NCBI RefSeq assembly: GCF_051414035.1
Contig: NZ_JBLKNW010000009.1
Span: 62,001-126,000, forward strand
Source: Halosimplex amylolyticum
Lineage (GTDB): Archaea; Halobacteriota; Halobacteria; Halobacteriales; Haloarculaceae
Reading direction: 5' to 3'
DNA: 64,000 nt
The notes beneath the pieces are model-generated. The model ran no database searches and had not been told where the DNA came from. It saw nothing but the letters and a program-made list of their open reading frames with translations. Positions within the stretch are counted from its first letter, which is position 1, and each line of letters begins with the position of its first letter. The translations under genes and the position numbers were made by a program. This document shows, piece by piece, positions 25,568 through 34,632 of this stretch.

Positions 25568-26403
25568 CGGACGAGAATCCATCCCGACGGCAATTCCTCC
25601 GGGGCGGGCTGGCGCTTTCAACGGTCGGTATTGCTGGGTGTGCCAAGCTCGGCCCGATTGGAAGTACCGGGAGTTCCGTCATCACGGGCACGTCGATTTC
25701 TGGGTCGACGCTGGTCGTGGAACTGGAGGACGACCACGAAGTCTCCAAGGTCAACCTGATAGATTCGTCTGGGAGTTCGTTCAAGTCCGCACAGGTTACG
25801 ACAGGTGCGACTAAAGTCTCCATCGAACTTTTCGATCTCAGTCGAGACTGGAGCTATCAACCGGGTAAACATTCGATAGTCGCTGTAGCTGACAGTGAGG
25901 AAGTCGGATCCACTACGATCAACCTTCAACCGGAGCTGGAAATCAAGGATATCGAGCAATACACCGATGGTCGGCCAACACCGTCGAACAGAGCGAATCT
26001 TCTTGTTACAGTTGAAAATGTCGGGACTGGACCGACTTGGGTATATCACGTCGGGTACGAGAATGCGCTTCATTCTCCCGCGAATCGGATTCCCACAAAT
26101 CAATACGCTCGGACAAGTCCGTTATTGAACCTTGACAAGCCAGAGTCAACAGAAGAGCTTGTTCTAGATCCAGAAGATTCGGTAACGCTTCTTGGAACAG
26201 ACTCGCCCTTACTCCTCTCTGAGGATGATCACTGTAACAACCTGCAAGTTGAGATGTCGGTCATTGTCTCTGCTGGCATTGGTGAAAATGCCCGGAAAGA
26301 GGTCCAAGCAATCCTTGGTGGGGAGCCTGAACGAGCGAACTTTCGAGGGACTTGTAGTGACATTCGGTTACAATATGATGGGACGGTGAGGAGTGATGGT
26401 TGA
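25564..26403 (+). CDS. Tat lipoprotein of unknown function
   Basis: The 279-residue protein has a twin-arginine signal (SRRQFLRGGLALSTVG) and a lipobox (IAGCAK). The rest is a beta-rich region, including LEIKDIEQYTDGRPTPSNRANLLVTVENVGTGPTW, which looks like an immunoglobulin-like repeat. No named family. From about 25.8 kb the base composition is clearly richer in A and T than the flanks. It overlaps the upstream gene by four bases and the downstream gene by eight. Confidence 0.6.
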   Translation: MTDENPSRRQFLRGGLALSTVGIAGCAKLGPIGSTGSSVITGTSISGSTLVVELEDDHEVSKVNLIDSSGSSFKSAQVTTGATKVSIELFDLSRDWSYQPGKHSIVAVADSEEVGSTTINLQPELEIKDIEQYTDGRPTPSNRANLLVTVENVGTGPTWVYHVGYENALHSPANRIPTNQYARTSPLLNLDKPESTEELVLDPEDSVTLLGTDSPLLLSEDDHCNNLQVEMSVIVSAGIGENARKEVQAILGGEPERANFRGTCSDIRLQYDGTVRSDG

Positions 26404-27772
26404 TCGATCTCGCTGGATTTCGATATTCAGTCTCTGTCTCGGTCTTCAATACGCTGTAGGAATTGTTTCTGCTCAAAACGGAAGCGAGGACGGTGGCGCT
26501 CTTGGCGATACTATTGTATGGGCTATCAAGAAAGCTGTCAAGGTTCTCTTTCGCCCACTCAAAGGAATAATTCAGAATCATGCAAACGACGCAATTAGTG
26601 TGATAATTGGGACTCCCCATCCAAACGCGGTGTTTACAGCGCCTACAAACAGCACTTGGCCGAGTATCTATGGGTATTTCTGGGATGTGATGGTACCCCT
26701 GGCATTGTTGCTATGGGCGCTATCAATTGGTATCGTAATTTTCCTTGAGTCTACAAGTTTTCTCTTCAGTGGTTATCACCGTTCGAAGCTCAAGCGTAGG
26801 GCCTTTTCTGGGTTACTCGGCGTTTTGGCGTGGTGGTGGATGGATGCACTTGCTCGGCAGTTCAGTAACGAACTTGCGGTCTTTATCGCCCCTGATCTCT
26901 CTACAATTTCGCTGTTTGAGACTCTTTCTTTAGGGAGTGTAGGTGCGCTAATAACAGCAATAACCTACTCTGTCGACTTCTTCTTACTTGCACTCGTTAT
27001 CCTCATCTACTTCATTAGAGAGATCGTTCTATATCTGTTCACGCTCTTGATGCCGGTCCTGATTGCCCTGTGGATTCCGGGGGTTGGACCATTTAGTCTC
27101 GTCTCGAAGTTCATGAAACGCCTCGCAGGATTCTACGTCCCATTTTTGTTTATGACGGTGCCTGTAGCAGTACTATTTAGATTGGGTCACCTTCTCGGCG
27201 AGAATTTTGGATTTTCAACACAAGGACTTGGCCTATGGCTCACAGCCCTCATCATCCCAATTGTCGCCATCGCCTCTCCGTTCGTCCTCTTCTGGCAGGC
27301 CGGGTCGATATTCTTCATGGCGCAGAGCGCCTCTCGGCACGCGTCGTCACGACTAGCCCGGTCAAGGGTAAACCGTACCAGGGACACCGGGAATTCCGCA
27401 CTCCACAGCGGTCGCAACTTCGTCCGGGGTGTCCGCGGCCAGGCCGCAATCAGATCTGACGGGCAGGCGGTCTTCGACTCCGGGAATTCACGGGCACACG
27501 CCGCTGGATCGCGACTCAACGACACAGGGTCGCGTCTCCGCGGGACATTCCGTCGCACTACCAGCACGGATGCCCGTTCAGACGGTGGCTCCACGGGCAA
27601 ATCCGGGAGTTCAGATACGATCGAGACCACGGACAGCCAGGCCGATTCGGACGATGGAGACGACCGAGACCGTCAGTTCGACGCTCTTCGGGACCCGGAG
27701 CGGACGGGGACCCAGTCCAGTGACGACAGCAAGCGCAGTGCGATCGACGACGACCCACGGTACATCCGCTAA
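26396..27772 (+). CDS. VirB6-like polytopic membrane protein
   Basis: This 458-residue protein has an N-terminal signal-like segment (ISIFSLCLGLQYAVGIVSAQ), five or six membrane helices in the middle (e.g. MVPLALLLWALSIGIVIFL, VDFFLLALVILIYFIREIV, WLTALIIPIVAIASPFVLFW), and a disordered, charged C-terminal tail rich in Arg, Asp and Ser. VirB6/TrbL-like proteins form the inner-membrane channel of type IV secretion systems and have this organisation. The ATG at 26396 was chosen over the GTG one codon before. Confidence 0.6.
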   Translation: MVDRSRWISIFSLCLGLQYAVGIVSAQNGSEDGGALGDTIVWAIKKAVKVLFRPLKGIIQNHANDAISVIIGTPHPNAVFTAPTNSTWPSIYGYFWDVMVPLALLLWALSIGIVIFLESTSFLFSGYHRSKLKRRAFSGLLGVLAWWWMDALARQFSNELAVFIAPDLSTISLFETLSLGSVGALITAITYSVDFFLLALVILIYFIREIVLYLFTLLMPVLIALWIPGVGPFSLVSKFMKRLAGFYVPFLFMTVPVAVLFRLGHLLGENFGFSTQGLGLWLTALIIPIVAIASPFVLFWQAGSIFFMAQSASRHASSRLARSRVNRTRDTGNSALHSGRNFVRGVRGQAAIRSDGQAVFDSGNSRAHAAGSRLNDTGSRLRGTFRRTTSTDARSDGGSTGKSGSSDTIETTDSQADSDDGDDRDRQFDALRDPERTGTQSSDDSKRSAIDDDPRYIR

Positions 27773-27774
27773 CA

Positions 27775-28788
27775 ATGGACGACGACGCAACGAAACGGAT
27801 TCCGAAGTCGCTCGGTACAGACACGAAACTGCTCGGGCAGTACACGATGACAGACCTCGCCGTCGCCCTCTTCCCGGGCGTCGTTACGGTACTCCTCCTG
27901 CAGGTCGTCCTGCCCGCAAACGTGACCGTCCGCGGCTATCACCTCGACTCACTCACGCTCCCACTCGCCGGTGTGATGATCGCCCTCGGCGGAATCTTCG
28001 TCTACCTCACGCCGGCCTACACCACCAGCGCCGACTGGGTAACGTCGATGCTGACCTTCCATCGCCGGTCGAGCCAACTCGACCACGAGGCGGCCAAGGA
28101 GTACACCCAGATCGAACGAGTGTATCCCGACCGCGGTGCGATCGAACGGACCGACGGTGCGGTCATCGGGATGGTCCAGGTCATCCCACCGACGATGGCG
28201 CTCGCGACGAGCGAGGAGTGGGCGACGAAGGCCGAGGCGTTCCAGGACTTCCTGAACACGACCGTCGAGTTCCCCATTCAGATCTACTCGACTACTCAGC
28301 CGTTTCCCGTCGACGAGCACCTCGCCGAGTACGAGTCACGTCTCGACGACCCCGACGTCGAGGCGAACCCACGGCTCGAAGCGCTCATCGAGAACTACGT
28401 CCAGTGGTACGAGGCGGAACTCGACGAGCGCCGGATGACCATTCGCGACCACTACGTAGTGGTCCCAGTGACGCCGGCGGAGGTACAGTTCGACGAGGCG
28501 AGTCTCGCGCAGAAACTCGCCGACCTCCCGGTACTCGGTCTGTTCGTCCGGGAGCTGTTCGCACCGCGGAAGGCCATCGAACGGGCGGCACTCATCGAAG
28601 AACTCGACGACCGACTGTCGCGCGTTCAGTCGGGGCTTCGGTCGATCGACGGCTGTACGGCCCACCGGGTCGACGCGACCGAGGCGACGAGGATCGTCGG
28701 CGAGTACTGGAGTGACGAGTCACAGAACTACGGCCAGCTTGACCAGGTGCTTCGTACGCGCGGTATCGTCGGAGGTGGACAGGCATGA
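27775..28788 (+). CDS. PrgI/VirB3-like membrane component with VirB4-type N-terminal domain
   Basis: This 337-residue protein has two N-terminal membrane helices (VALFPGVVTVLLLQVVLP and LTLPLAGVMIALGGIFVYL), the topology of PrgI/VirB3 proteins, followed by a soluble part resembling the N-terminal, non-ATPase region of VirB4/TraC (...GAVIGMVQVIPPTMALATSEEW...). It overlaps the VirB4 ATPase gene by four bases (ATGA). Archaeal conjugation-type systems often split the VirB4 N-terminal module into a separate protein. Confidence 0.7.
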   Translation: MDDDATKRIPKSLGTDTKLLGQYTMTDLAVALFPGVVTVLLLQVVLPANVTVRGYHLDSLTLPLAGVMIALGGIFVYLTPAYTTSADWVTSMLTFHRRSSQLDHEAAKEYTQIERVYPDRGAIERTDGAVIGMVQVIPPTMALATSEEWATKAEAFQDFLNTTVEFPIQIYSTTQPFPVDEHLAEYESRLDDPDVEANPRLEALIENYVQWYEAELDERRMTIRDHYVVVPVTPAEVQFDEASLAQKLADLPVLGLFVRELFAPRKAIERAALIEELDDRLSRVQSGLRSIDGCTAHRVDATEATRIVGEYWSDESQNYGQLDQVLRTRGIVGGGQA

Positions 28789-30788
28789 TCGGATCACTTC
28801 TGTCGGTACTGCCCACGCGAGAGCAGTCCGACGAAGAGTCGGACGGGGAAGCCGACCCGGAGAAAACCGGGCCAGACACACCTGAGGCCGGCGACGCAGC
28901 CGAACACCCAGATAGTCCCACAGCGGGCGTCACTGTCGAGTATGACGGCACGGACTCGGAGCTACCGACAGTGCCCGATATTCACCAGACGGTGGTCACG
29001 CCGTCGAGTATCGAGCGCTATCCCGATGCCGTCAGGACGGGCCAGCAGTGGACGCGAACCCTGTGGATCGGCGAGTACCCGGATACGCCGATGGATGGGC
29101 TCTTCGAGACGCTGTACTCCACTGCGGATTCACGGCGGACGGACATCACCCTCCACATCAGGCCACGTGATACGAACGCGACGCTCGACACACTCGAACA
29201 CAAGATCGAGGATCTGGAAGCCGATCGAGAGTACCTGGCAGAGAAACGCCGGGCGGGCGCCCGCGGCGTCGAGAAGGACCTGCAGGACTACCAGGACCTC
29301 TACGACGCGCTGCGGAACACGTCGATGCAGGCTTTCGACGTCTCGATGTATCTCGCCGTACAGGGCGACGCTCGCGACGACCTCAACGCGAACGCCGTGA
29401 TGAACACGGCCCGGCAGTCGCCGACGAACCTCACGCCCGTGATGCCGCGGTGGACACAGCTCGACTCGTTCATCTCGGCGAGCCCGGTCGGCGTCGACAA
29501 ACTCAACGAGTCGATGGACACGACGACGCCGATGCTCGCCCGTGCAGTGGGTGCGATGTTCCCCTTCGTCGCCGGCGCGTTCGCCGAACCCGGGATCGAG
29601 TACGGCACCTACGCACTCAACGAGAGTCCGCTCATCCTCGACCGGTTCGAGCGTGAGACGGGCTACTGCTCGATGGTCATCGGGCAACTCGGTGCCGGGA
29701 AGTCCTTCTCGACGAAACTACAACTCCTTCGACGGGCGATGTACGACCGCGACACGGTCATCATCATGCTCGACCCGCTGGAAGGGTTCGCCGGTGTGAA
29801 CGAAGCCCTGGGCGGGGAGCGCATCACCGTCGGCGGTACTCGCGGCTTCAACCCGCTCGAAATCCGGGCGACGCCCACGGAGATTCTGCGGGAGGTGCCC
29901 GACCTCGACCCATGGTCCGAGCAGATCTCGTGGGTGCTCACCTTCTTCGAGACCTTTTTCGCCCACGTCGCGTCGAACCCGCTCGAAGAGCGCAAGCAGA
30001 CGCTTCGGCGGGCGATTCAGGAAGCCTACGAACGCCAGGGGATCACGCGGGACCCGGCGACCCACGATCGAGAGTCACCGACGATTCGGGACGTGATTAC
30101 TGTTCTCGAAGACCTGCTAGAGAACCCCGCGGAGTTCGGCTACGCGACCGAGGGCGAACAGGAGAAGGTCCAGAGCGACGCACAGACATTGCTGACGGAT
30201 CTCCGCCCATCCTTCCACGAAGGCGGCGAACTCGCGAACCTCGCCCAGCCGACGGAGTTCGACCTCGACTCGTCGGTGTTGTATCTGGACCTCCACCAGG
30301 AAGAGGGCGCGACCGGCCGTTCGGAGACGAGCCTCATGATGCAGGTGTTATTCAACGCCGTCTACGAGCGCGCCAAGGGGACGGACAAGAAAGTCGTCTT
30401 CGCCATCGACGAGGCACACTACCTGCTGAACGACGCGACGTCGCTGGAGTTCCTGGAGACGGCCGTACGCCACAGCAGGCACTACGATCTGTCGCTGCAC
30501 TTCATCACGCAGACCGGGGGTGAATTCGCGCTGACGCCCGAGGCACGGACGATCGCTAACCTCTGTTCGCTCACGCTAATCCACCGGGTACAGGAAGAAG
30601 CCGACAAGCTCTCCGAGTGGTTCGGCCTGACCGAGCGAGAGGTGAACTGGATCCGGACGGCGAAGGCCGGCAACGACGAAGATGGGTTCTCCGAAGCATT
30701 ACTCGGGATCGACGAAGAGGGATGGTTCCCGCTCCGGGTACGGGCGAGTGAATTTGAAACGGCCGCACTCGACCAGTCAGACAGCTGA
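28785..30788 (+). CDS. virB4: VirB4/TraC-like type IV secretion ATPase
   Basis: The 667-residue ATPase contains a P-loop (IGQLGAGKSFSTKL, around residues 305-312), a Walker B with a following Glu (KKVVFAIDEAHYLL, around residue 545) and the conserved RHYDLSLHFITQTGGEF region of the HerA/FtsK superfamily. It would power substrate transfer or pilus assembly at the membrane. The order VirB2-like, surface proteins, VirB6-like, VirB3-like, VirB4 is that of conjugation-type systems. No VirD4 coupling protein or relaxase was found in the window. Confidence 0.85.
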   Translation: MIGSLLSVLPTREQSDEESDGEADPEKTGPDTPEAGDAAEHPDSPTAGVTVEYDGTDSELPTVPDIHQTVVTPSSIERYPDAVRTGQQWTRTLWIGEYPDTPMDGLFETLYSTADSRRTDITLHIRPRDTNATLDTLEHKIEDLEADREYLAEKRRAGARGVEKDLQDYQDLYDALRNTSMQAFDVSMYLAVQGDARDDLNANAVMNTARQSPTNLTPVMPRWTQLDSFISASPVGVDKLNESMDTTTPMLARAVGAMFPFVAGAFAEPGIEYGTYALNESPLILDRFERETGYCSMVIGQLGAGKSFSTKLQLLRRAMYDRDTVIIMLDPLEGFAGVNEALGGERITVGGTRGFNPLEIRATPTEILREVPDLDPWSEQISWVLTFFETFFAHVASNPLEERKQTLRRAIQEAYERQGITRDPATHDRESPTIRDVITVLEDLLENPAEFGYATEGEQEKVQSDAQTLLTDLRPSFHEGGELANLAQPTEFDLDSSVLYLDLHQEEGATGRSETSLMMQVLFNAVYERAKGTDKKVVFAIDEAHYLLNDATSLEFLETAVRHSRHYDLSLHFITQTGGEFALTPEARTIANLCSLTLIHRVQEEADKLSEWFGLTEREVNWIRTAKAGNDEDGFSEALLGIDEEGWFPLRVRASEFETAALDQSDS

Positions 30789-30931
30789 CCATCCGTTCCT
30801 CTGGTGTCACCTGTCGTGGGTTACAAGCGAATGTTCGTGTGTGGACTCCCCAGTCCGTTACTCTCCGACTGGAGTACCTGGCACGATACTGGGGCGCAAT
30901 CCTATTCACCTGGGTCATCGTACGTTCTACT
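30789..30931. other. Short intergenic region inside the operon
   Basis: No gene is supported. The longer reading of the next gene from GTG 30839 would fill it, but the cleaner lipoprotein signal begins at 30932. Confidence 0.3.
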
Positions 30932-32425
30932 GTGAGTCGCGGGCATCCCTACACGACAGCTGTGGTCGTCGTTCTCGTCGTCTTTGCTGGCTGTACAGGT
31001 GTCGTCGAGAATAACCCCGGTCAACCCGCAACAGATAGGCCGGAGACGGCTGCGAGTGACTCGCCTGCCACCGAGGTCACTACAGCCTCATCCCCGTCAC
31101 AATCGTCAGACAATTCGACTGCGACGGTCATTGGGACGGCGTCGGTAAACGGAACCGTCGAGGTCCACTTCATCAACGTCGGCCAATCCGTGAGCACGCT
31201 GATCGTCGGTCCGACCAACGAGACGATGCTGATCGACTCGGGTGACTTCCGGGACGATGGTGAGTACGTCCTCCAGTATCTCGACCAGCACGATATCGAC
31301 CGGATCGACCACTTCGTCACGACCCACGCCGACGCGGACCACATCGGCGGGAACGCCGCGATCATCGACTACTTCGAGACCGAGGCTGACGGGATCGGCG
31401 CCGTCTACGATCCAGGGATCGCTGCGAGCACGCAGACCTACGAGGAGTACCTCGACGCTGTCGAAGCACACAATGTCACGTTATACGAGACGCGCGAGGG
31501 TGACCCGCTCCCGTTCGAGGGCGTCGAAGTCGAGGTCCTCGGTCCACCCGAACCGTACCTGGAAAATCGTGACCGGAACGAGAATAGTATCGTCCTGCAG
31601 CTCAGCTACGGGAATACGAGCTTCCTATTCACGGGTGACGCCGAAGACGACCAGGAAGCGTATCTCGTCGACACCTACGGGACAGCGCTCCAGTCGACGA
31701 TCCTGAAAGCTGGCCACCACGGGAGTGCAAGCAGTACCAGCGGTGCGATCCTTGATGCCGTTGACCCGAAGGCTGTCGTGATCTCCAGCGCGTACGACTC
31801 TCAGTACGGCCACCCACACGAAGAAGTACTCCAGCGGCTGGCCGCTCGGTCGATCCCGGCCTACTGGACAGCGACGCACGGTAATACAGTCCTCGCCAGT
31901 AACGGGACGCACGTCGTCGTCAAGACTCAGCAAGCCGCGCCCACCGATCCGACCGAGCTCCGGACGGGTTCGTCGATCGAACCGGGTGCGACCAGTTCCG
32001 TGGAGACTCGGATGACGATCGTAGGATCGGGGAACGGACCCACCCAAACGCCTGTCGCCACTGACGGCGGAACGGAGACTCCATCCGACGATGGGTCACT
32101 GGTTGTCGACGAGATCCACGCCGACGCCGAAGGGGACGAACGGGAGAACCTGAACGACGAGTACGTGGTCTTCAGGAACACCGGGCCCGAACCGCTCGAT
32201 CTGAGCGGCTGGACCGTTGCGGACGCGGCCGACCACACGTACACGTTCCCGGATGGATTCACGCTCGATACGGACGCGACTGTGACGCTTCACACCGGCA
32301 GTGGAACCGATTCCAACACCGACCTCTACTGGGGCTCCGGAAGCCCGATATGGAACAACGACGGGGATACCGTGATCGTAACTAACCATGAGGGAGACGA
32401 AGTCCTGCGGGAGGAGTATTCGTGA
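30932..32425 (+). CDS. Lipoprotein with ComEC-like metallo-beta-lactamase and lamin-tail domains
   Basis: The 497-residue protein has a signal with lipobox (AVVVVLVVFAGC), a ComEC/Rec2-like metallo-beta-lactamase domain (FVTTHADADHIGGN, FTGDAEDDQE, AGHHGS) and a C-terminal lamin-tail-like domain (residues about 395-495: EYVVFRNTGPEPLDLSGWTVADAADHTYTF). The HxHxDH metal site (here THADADH) supports hydrolase activity, possibly on DNA or other phosphoesters at the cell surface. An extracellular nuclease-like enzyme beside a secretion ATPase could help DNA transfer. The GTG at 30932 is preferred. Confidence 0.8.
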   Translation: MSRGHPYTTAVVVVLVVFAGCTGVVENNPGQPATDRPETAASDSPATEVTTASSPSQSSDNSTATVIGTASVNGTVEVHFINVGQSVSTLIVGPTNETMLIDSGDFRDDGEYVLQYLDQHDIDRIDHFVTTHADADHIGGNAAIIDYFETEADGIGAVYDPGIAASTQTYEEYLDAVEAHNVTLYETREGDPLPFEGVEVEVLGPPEPYLENRDRNENSIVLQLSYGNTSFLFTGDAEDDQEAYLVDTYGTALQSTILKAGHHGSASSTSGAILDAVDPKAVVISSAYDSQYGHPHEEVLQRLAARSIPAYWTATHGNTVLASNGTHVVVKTQQAAPTDPTELRTGSSIEPGATSSVETRMTIVGSGNGPTQTPVATDGGTETPSDDGSLVVDEIHADAEGDERENLNDEYVVFRNTGPEPLDLSGWTVADAADHTYTFPDGFTLDTDATVTLHTGSGTDSNTDLYWGSGSPIWNNDGDTVIVTNHEGDEVLREEYS

Positions 32426-32712
32426 TTCCCGACGGAACCTACACGGCAGTCGTCGACCGCATCGAAGACACACTGGCGACGTTGCAACTCGAAAGCGACG
32501 ACGACCTCTACAATCTTGTCGTCGGTGAGGAAGAACTCCCGGAGTCAGCGCGCCATGCCGACGCGATCCTCGATGTCGAACTCCAAGACGAGGAACTCGT
32601 TCGAGCGGACTATGACAAAGCTGAGACCGAGGTGCGGAGGGACAAAGCACAGAGCCGCTTTGATCAGCTGTCGGAGCGTCCCCCTCATGATGGGGACTCT
32701 GATTCCAACTGA
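32422..32712 (+). CDS. DUF3006 domain protein
   Basis: This 96-residue soluble protein begins MIPDGTYTAVVDRIEDTLATLQLESDDDLYNLVVGEEELPES, the typical DUF3006 beta-barrel start, with an acidic tail. DUF3006 genes are often adjacent to ComEC-like MBL genes, as here, where the start overlaps the MBL gene stop by four bases. The function is unknown. Confidence 0.85.
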   Translation: MIPDGTYTAVVDRIEDTLATLQLESDDDLYNLVVGEEELPESARHADAILDVELQDEELVRADYDKAETEVRRDKAQSRFDQLSERPPHDGDSDSN

Positions 32713-32762
32713 CTGAGTCCGAATAATTGACTTTCAGTTCGGACGGACGATCCTTCTCAGAT

Positions 32763-32966
32763 CTAACGTCTCTTTACCTCCACGATGAGCTCCACGTCGG
32801 GATTGAGATAGTTCGTCTCGGTCATCAGGTCGACCATAGTCACTCGCCTGTACTCGTCCTGGTGCTCGCGCGTGGTGAGAGAGACGCCGGTTTCGTGCGG
32901 GAGCCACACATTGCGCAAACCCTCGTCGATGCCCACCGGCCGGTCGCGGAAGCTGATGAACGGCAT
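32763..32966 (-). CDS. Hypothetical short protein
   Basis: The 67-residue frame (MPFISFRDRPVGIDEGLRNVWLPHETG...) has coding-like composition and no known domain. A longer frame to 33053 also exists, but its extra N-terminus is not protein-like. It may be a fragment of a longer gene. The 28-bp repeat at 32971-32998 lies just upstream of its start. Confidence 0.35.
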   Translation of the reverse strand: MPFISFRDRPVGIDEGLRNVWLPHETGVSLTTREHQDEYRRVTMVDLMTETNYLNPDVELIVEVKRR

Positions 32967-32970
32967 GTGG

Positions 32971-32998
32971 GCGTTCCACGTTCGAGAACTACTAGTAG
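32971..32998. repeat. 28-bp repeat with palindromic core CTACTAGTAG, copy 1
   Basis: This copy differs from 36285-36312 at four of 28 positions and has the same orientation. It begins GCGTTCCAC and ends AACTACTAGTAG, whose last ten bases are a perfect palindrome. The two copies flank 3.3 kb. It may be an element end or recombination site. Confidence 0.45.
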
Positions 32999-33248
32999 GC
33001 GAGAAGACTGTGACAATCGGACGACAGCGGCTCACTGCCGACACTACATTCAAAATATCTTATAGGAGTATAGCGGTCTGCTGAATACACAGCGCGTATC
33101 TTGTAAGGCCGCTCTCCATGGATGGGGTCGTAATTCAACCCCGGAGGAATCGACGCCGTTGGGCATATTTGTCCCGTCGTCACTGAAACTATCTCTAACC
33201 GGAAATAGGGTGGTCTCCTCAACGGAGGGCCTCACCTAAGTCGCCGGT
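32999..33248. other. Intergenic region, nothing supported
   Basis: No coding frame with halophile-like composition is seen between the repeat and the metallo-hydrolase stop. Confidence 0.3.
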
Positions 33249-33935
33249 TCACGGGTCTCCGTGACCGGGCAATAGAAGGACGTTCCCGAGTGATTCGAGG
33301 TCGGCAAGCGACGCCCGTGCCTGGTCGTGGTCGATATTTAACCACTGTGGCAGGAGTTGAGGTGTGTGGCCTTGCCATGTCTCGAAGTCCACGGTAGCCA
33401 ACGCATCGCCACAAAACAGGACATCACGGTCGGGCAGATAGAAGGCGACCTCGCCCTCAGTATGGCCAGGAACGTGTATCACTGCTGGCCTGCCCGGTAC
33501 GTCAAGTTCGTGGCCATCGTGAATCCTCTCGACCGTCTGCACGGGCTGAATCGAAGTCCCATCCGACTGAATCACTTCGATGAAGTATCGCAGGATAGCC
33601 GGTCGCCAGAGGTTCTTGACCAGTCCGCCGAGCGGTGGCTCACCGCCGGCTTGCGCACGTTGGATATCCGCCGGGTGAAGGCAAGCTGAGACGTCACACG
33701 TCTCTCGAAGCCGCTCTGCAAAGCCGATGTGATCGGGATGCGCATGGGTGAGCAGACACGCCTCAATGTCGGTGTAGTCATAGCCCAATTCGTCGAGTCG
33801 ATGGAGAAACTGCTGCCAGTGGGCCGGAAAGCCGGTATCGATCACCGTGAGTGCGTCATCGTCCTCGACGAGATACCAATTGACGCGGTCGCTCCCGCAT
33901 CGATACACCCCTTCGGTCAGTTCGGAGAAAGTCAT
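33249..33935 (-). CDS. MBL-fold metallo-hydrolase
   Basis: The 228-residue protein starts MTFSELTEGVYRCGSDRVNWYLVED and has the metal-binding signature LLTHAHPDHIGF, followed by the downstream His and Asp ligands (VIHVPGHTEGEVAFYL, LFCGDAL). It is a stand-alone metallo-beta-lactamase-superfamily enzyme, glyoxalase II-like in length. Its substrate cannot be told. The start overlaps the stop of the membrane gene upstream (ATGA-type), so the pair is an operon. Confidence 0.85.
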   Translation of the reverse strand: MTFSELTEGVYRCGSDRVNWYLVEDDDALTVIDTGFPAHWQQFLHRLDELGYDYTDIEACLLTHAHPDHIGFAERLRETCDVSACLHPADIQRAQAGGEPPLGGLVKNLWRPAILRYFIEVIQSDGTSIQPVQTVERIHDGHELDVPGRPAVIHVPGHTEGEVAFYLPDRDVLFCGDALATVDFETWQGHTPQLLPQWLNIDHDQARASLADLESLGNVLLLPGHGDP

Positions 33936-34525
33936 ATGAGTCCCCGAAGGCCGACCATCATCACGATGATAGCGAGCATGAACACGGTCTGAAGGAGACC
34001 CCACTGCAGGGCCGTGCCGAACAATGCGTCGAGTCGATCGCTATCAGGCTCGTCCTTGTCGAGTTCGACGACCATCTTCGTGGTGGCGAAGTGCAGTGGT
34101 CCGAAGCCGTTGACGAGCATCAGAATGCCGATAACGAGGGCTCCCCACAGCCAGATAGACGGGTCAGCCCAATAGCCAAACATGTATGCGAGGCCGATAC
34201 CGGAACCGATGACACCAACACTGAGCGGTTCAGCAACGACACCCGGTTTCGGAATGAGCTGGTAATTGATCGCGCCAGCCGCCTCGTCAGGGGCAGCGTC
34301 CAGCGATGGTCCGAGTACGAATTTGAAAAAGAAGTCGAGCCCGAACCAGAACGATCCAAGTGCCACGTGGACGTAAAACATGAGCGACGCGATACCCGAC
34401 AGGTATGCGACCACTGGTGAGCCGAGTGTGGTGAGGACGGCAGCAAAGGCGAACTGCTGATCGGCCCGTTCGATGACTAATCCGAGTTCTTCCCGATGGG
34501 ACGTCGGCTGGTCAATAACCGCCAT
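33932..34525 (-). CDS. Polytopic membrane protein of unknown function
   Basis: The 197-residue protein has four or five membrane segments (LTTLGSPVVAYLSGIASLMFYVHV, FWFGLDFFFKFVLGP, WLWGALVIGILMLVNGFG, LLQTVFMLAIIVMMVGLRG). A conserved His in FYVHVALGSFWFG recalls DUF2269/CopD-like heme or metal membrane proteins, but the match is loose. It is coupled to the MBL gene. No function is assigned. Confidence 0.65.
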   Translation of the reverse strand: MAVIDQPTSHREELGLVIERADQQFAFAAVLTTLGSPVVAYLSGIASLMFYVHVALGSFWFGLDFFFKFVLGPSLDAAPDEAAGAINYQLIPKPGVVAEPLSVGVIGSGIGLAYMFGYWADPSIWLWGALVIGILMLVNGFGPLHFATTKMVVELDKDEPDSDRLDALFGTALQWGLLQTVFMLAIIVMMVGLRGLI

Positions 34526-34632
34526 CGTTCCCCTGAATCATGTGGCGGTTGATGCTCTCAAATTCGCACCGGTGACCACGTGTAACGGCCGTGGACGATG
34601 TATTGGATGTCGTCATGTTCCTGCTGTCTGAG

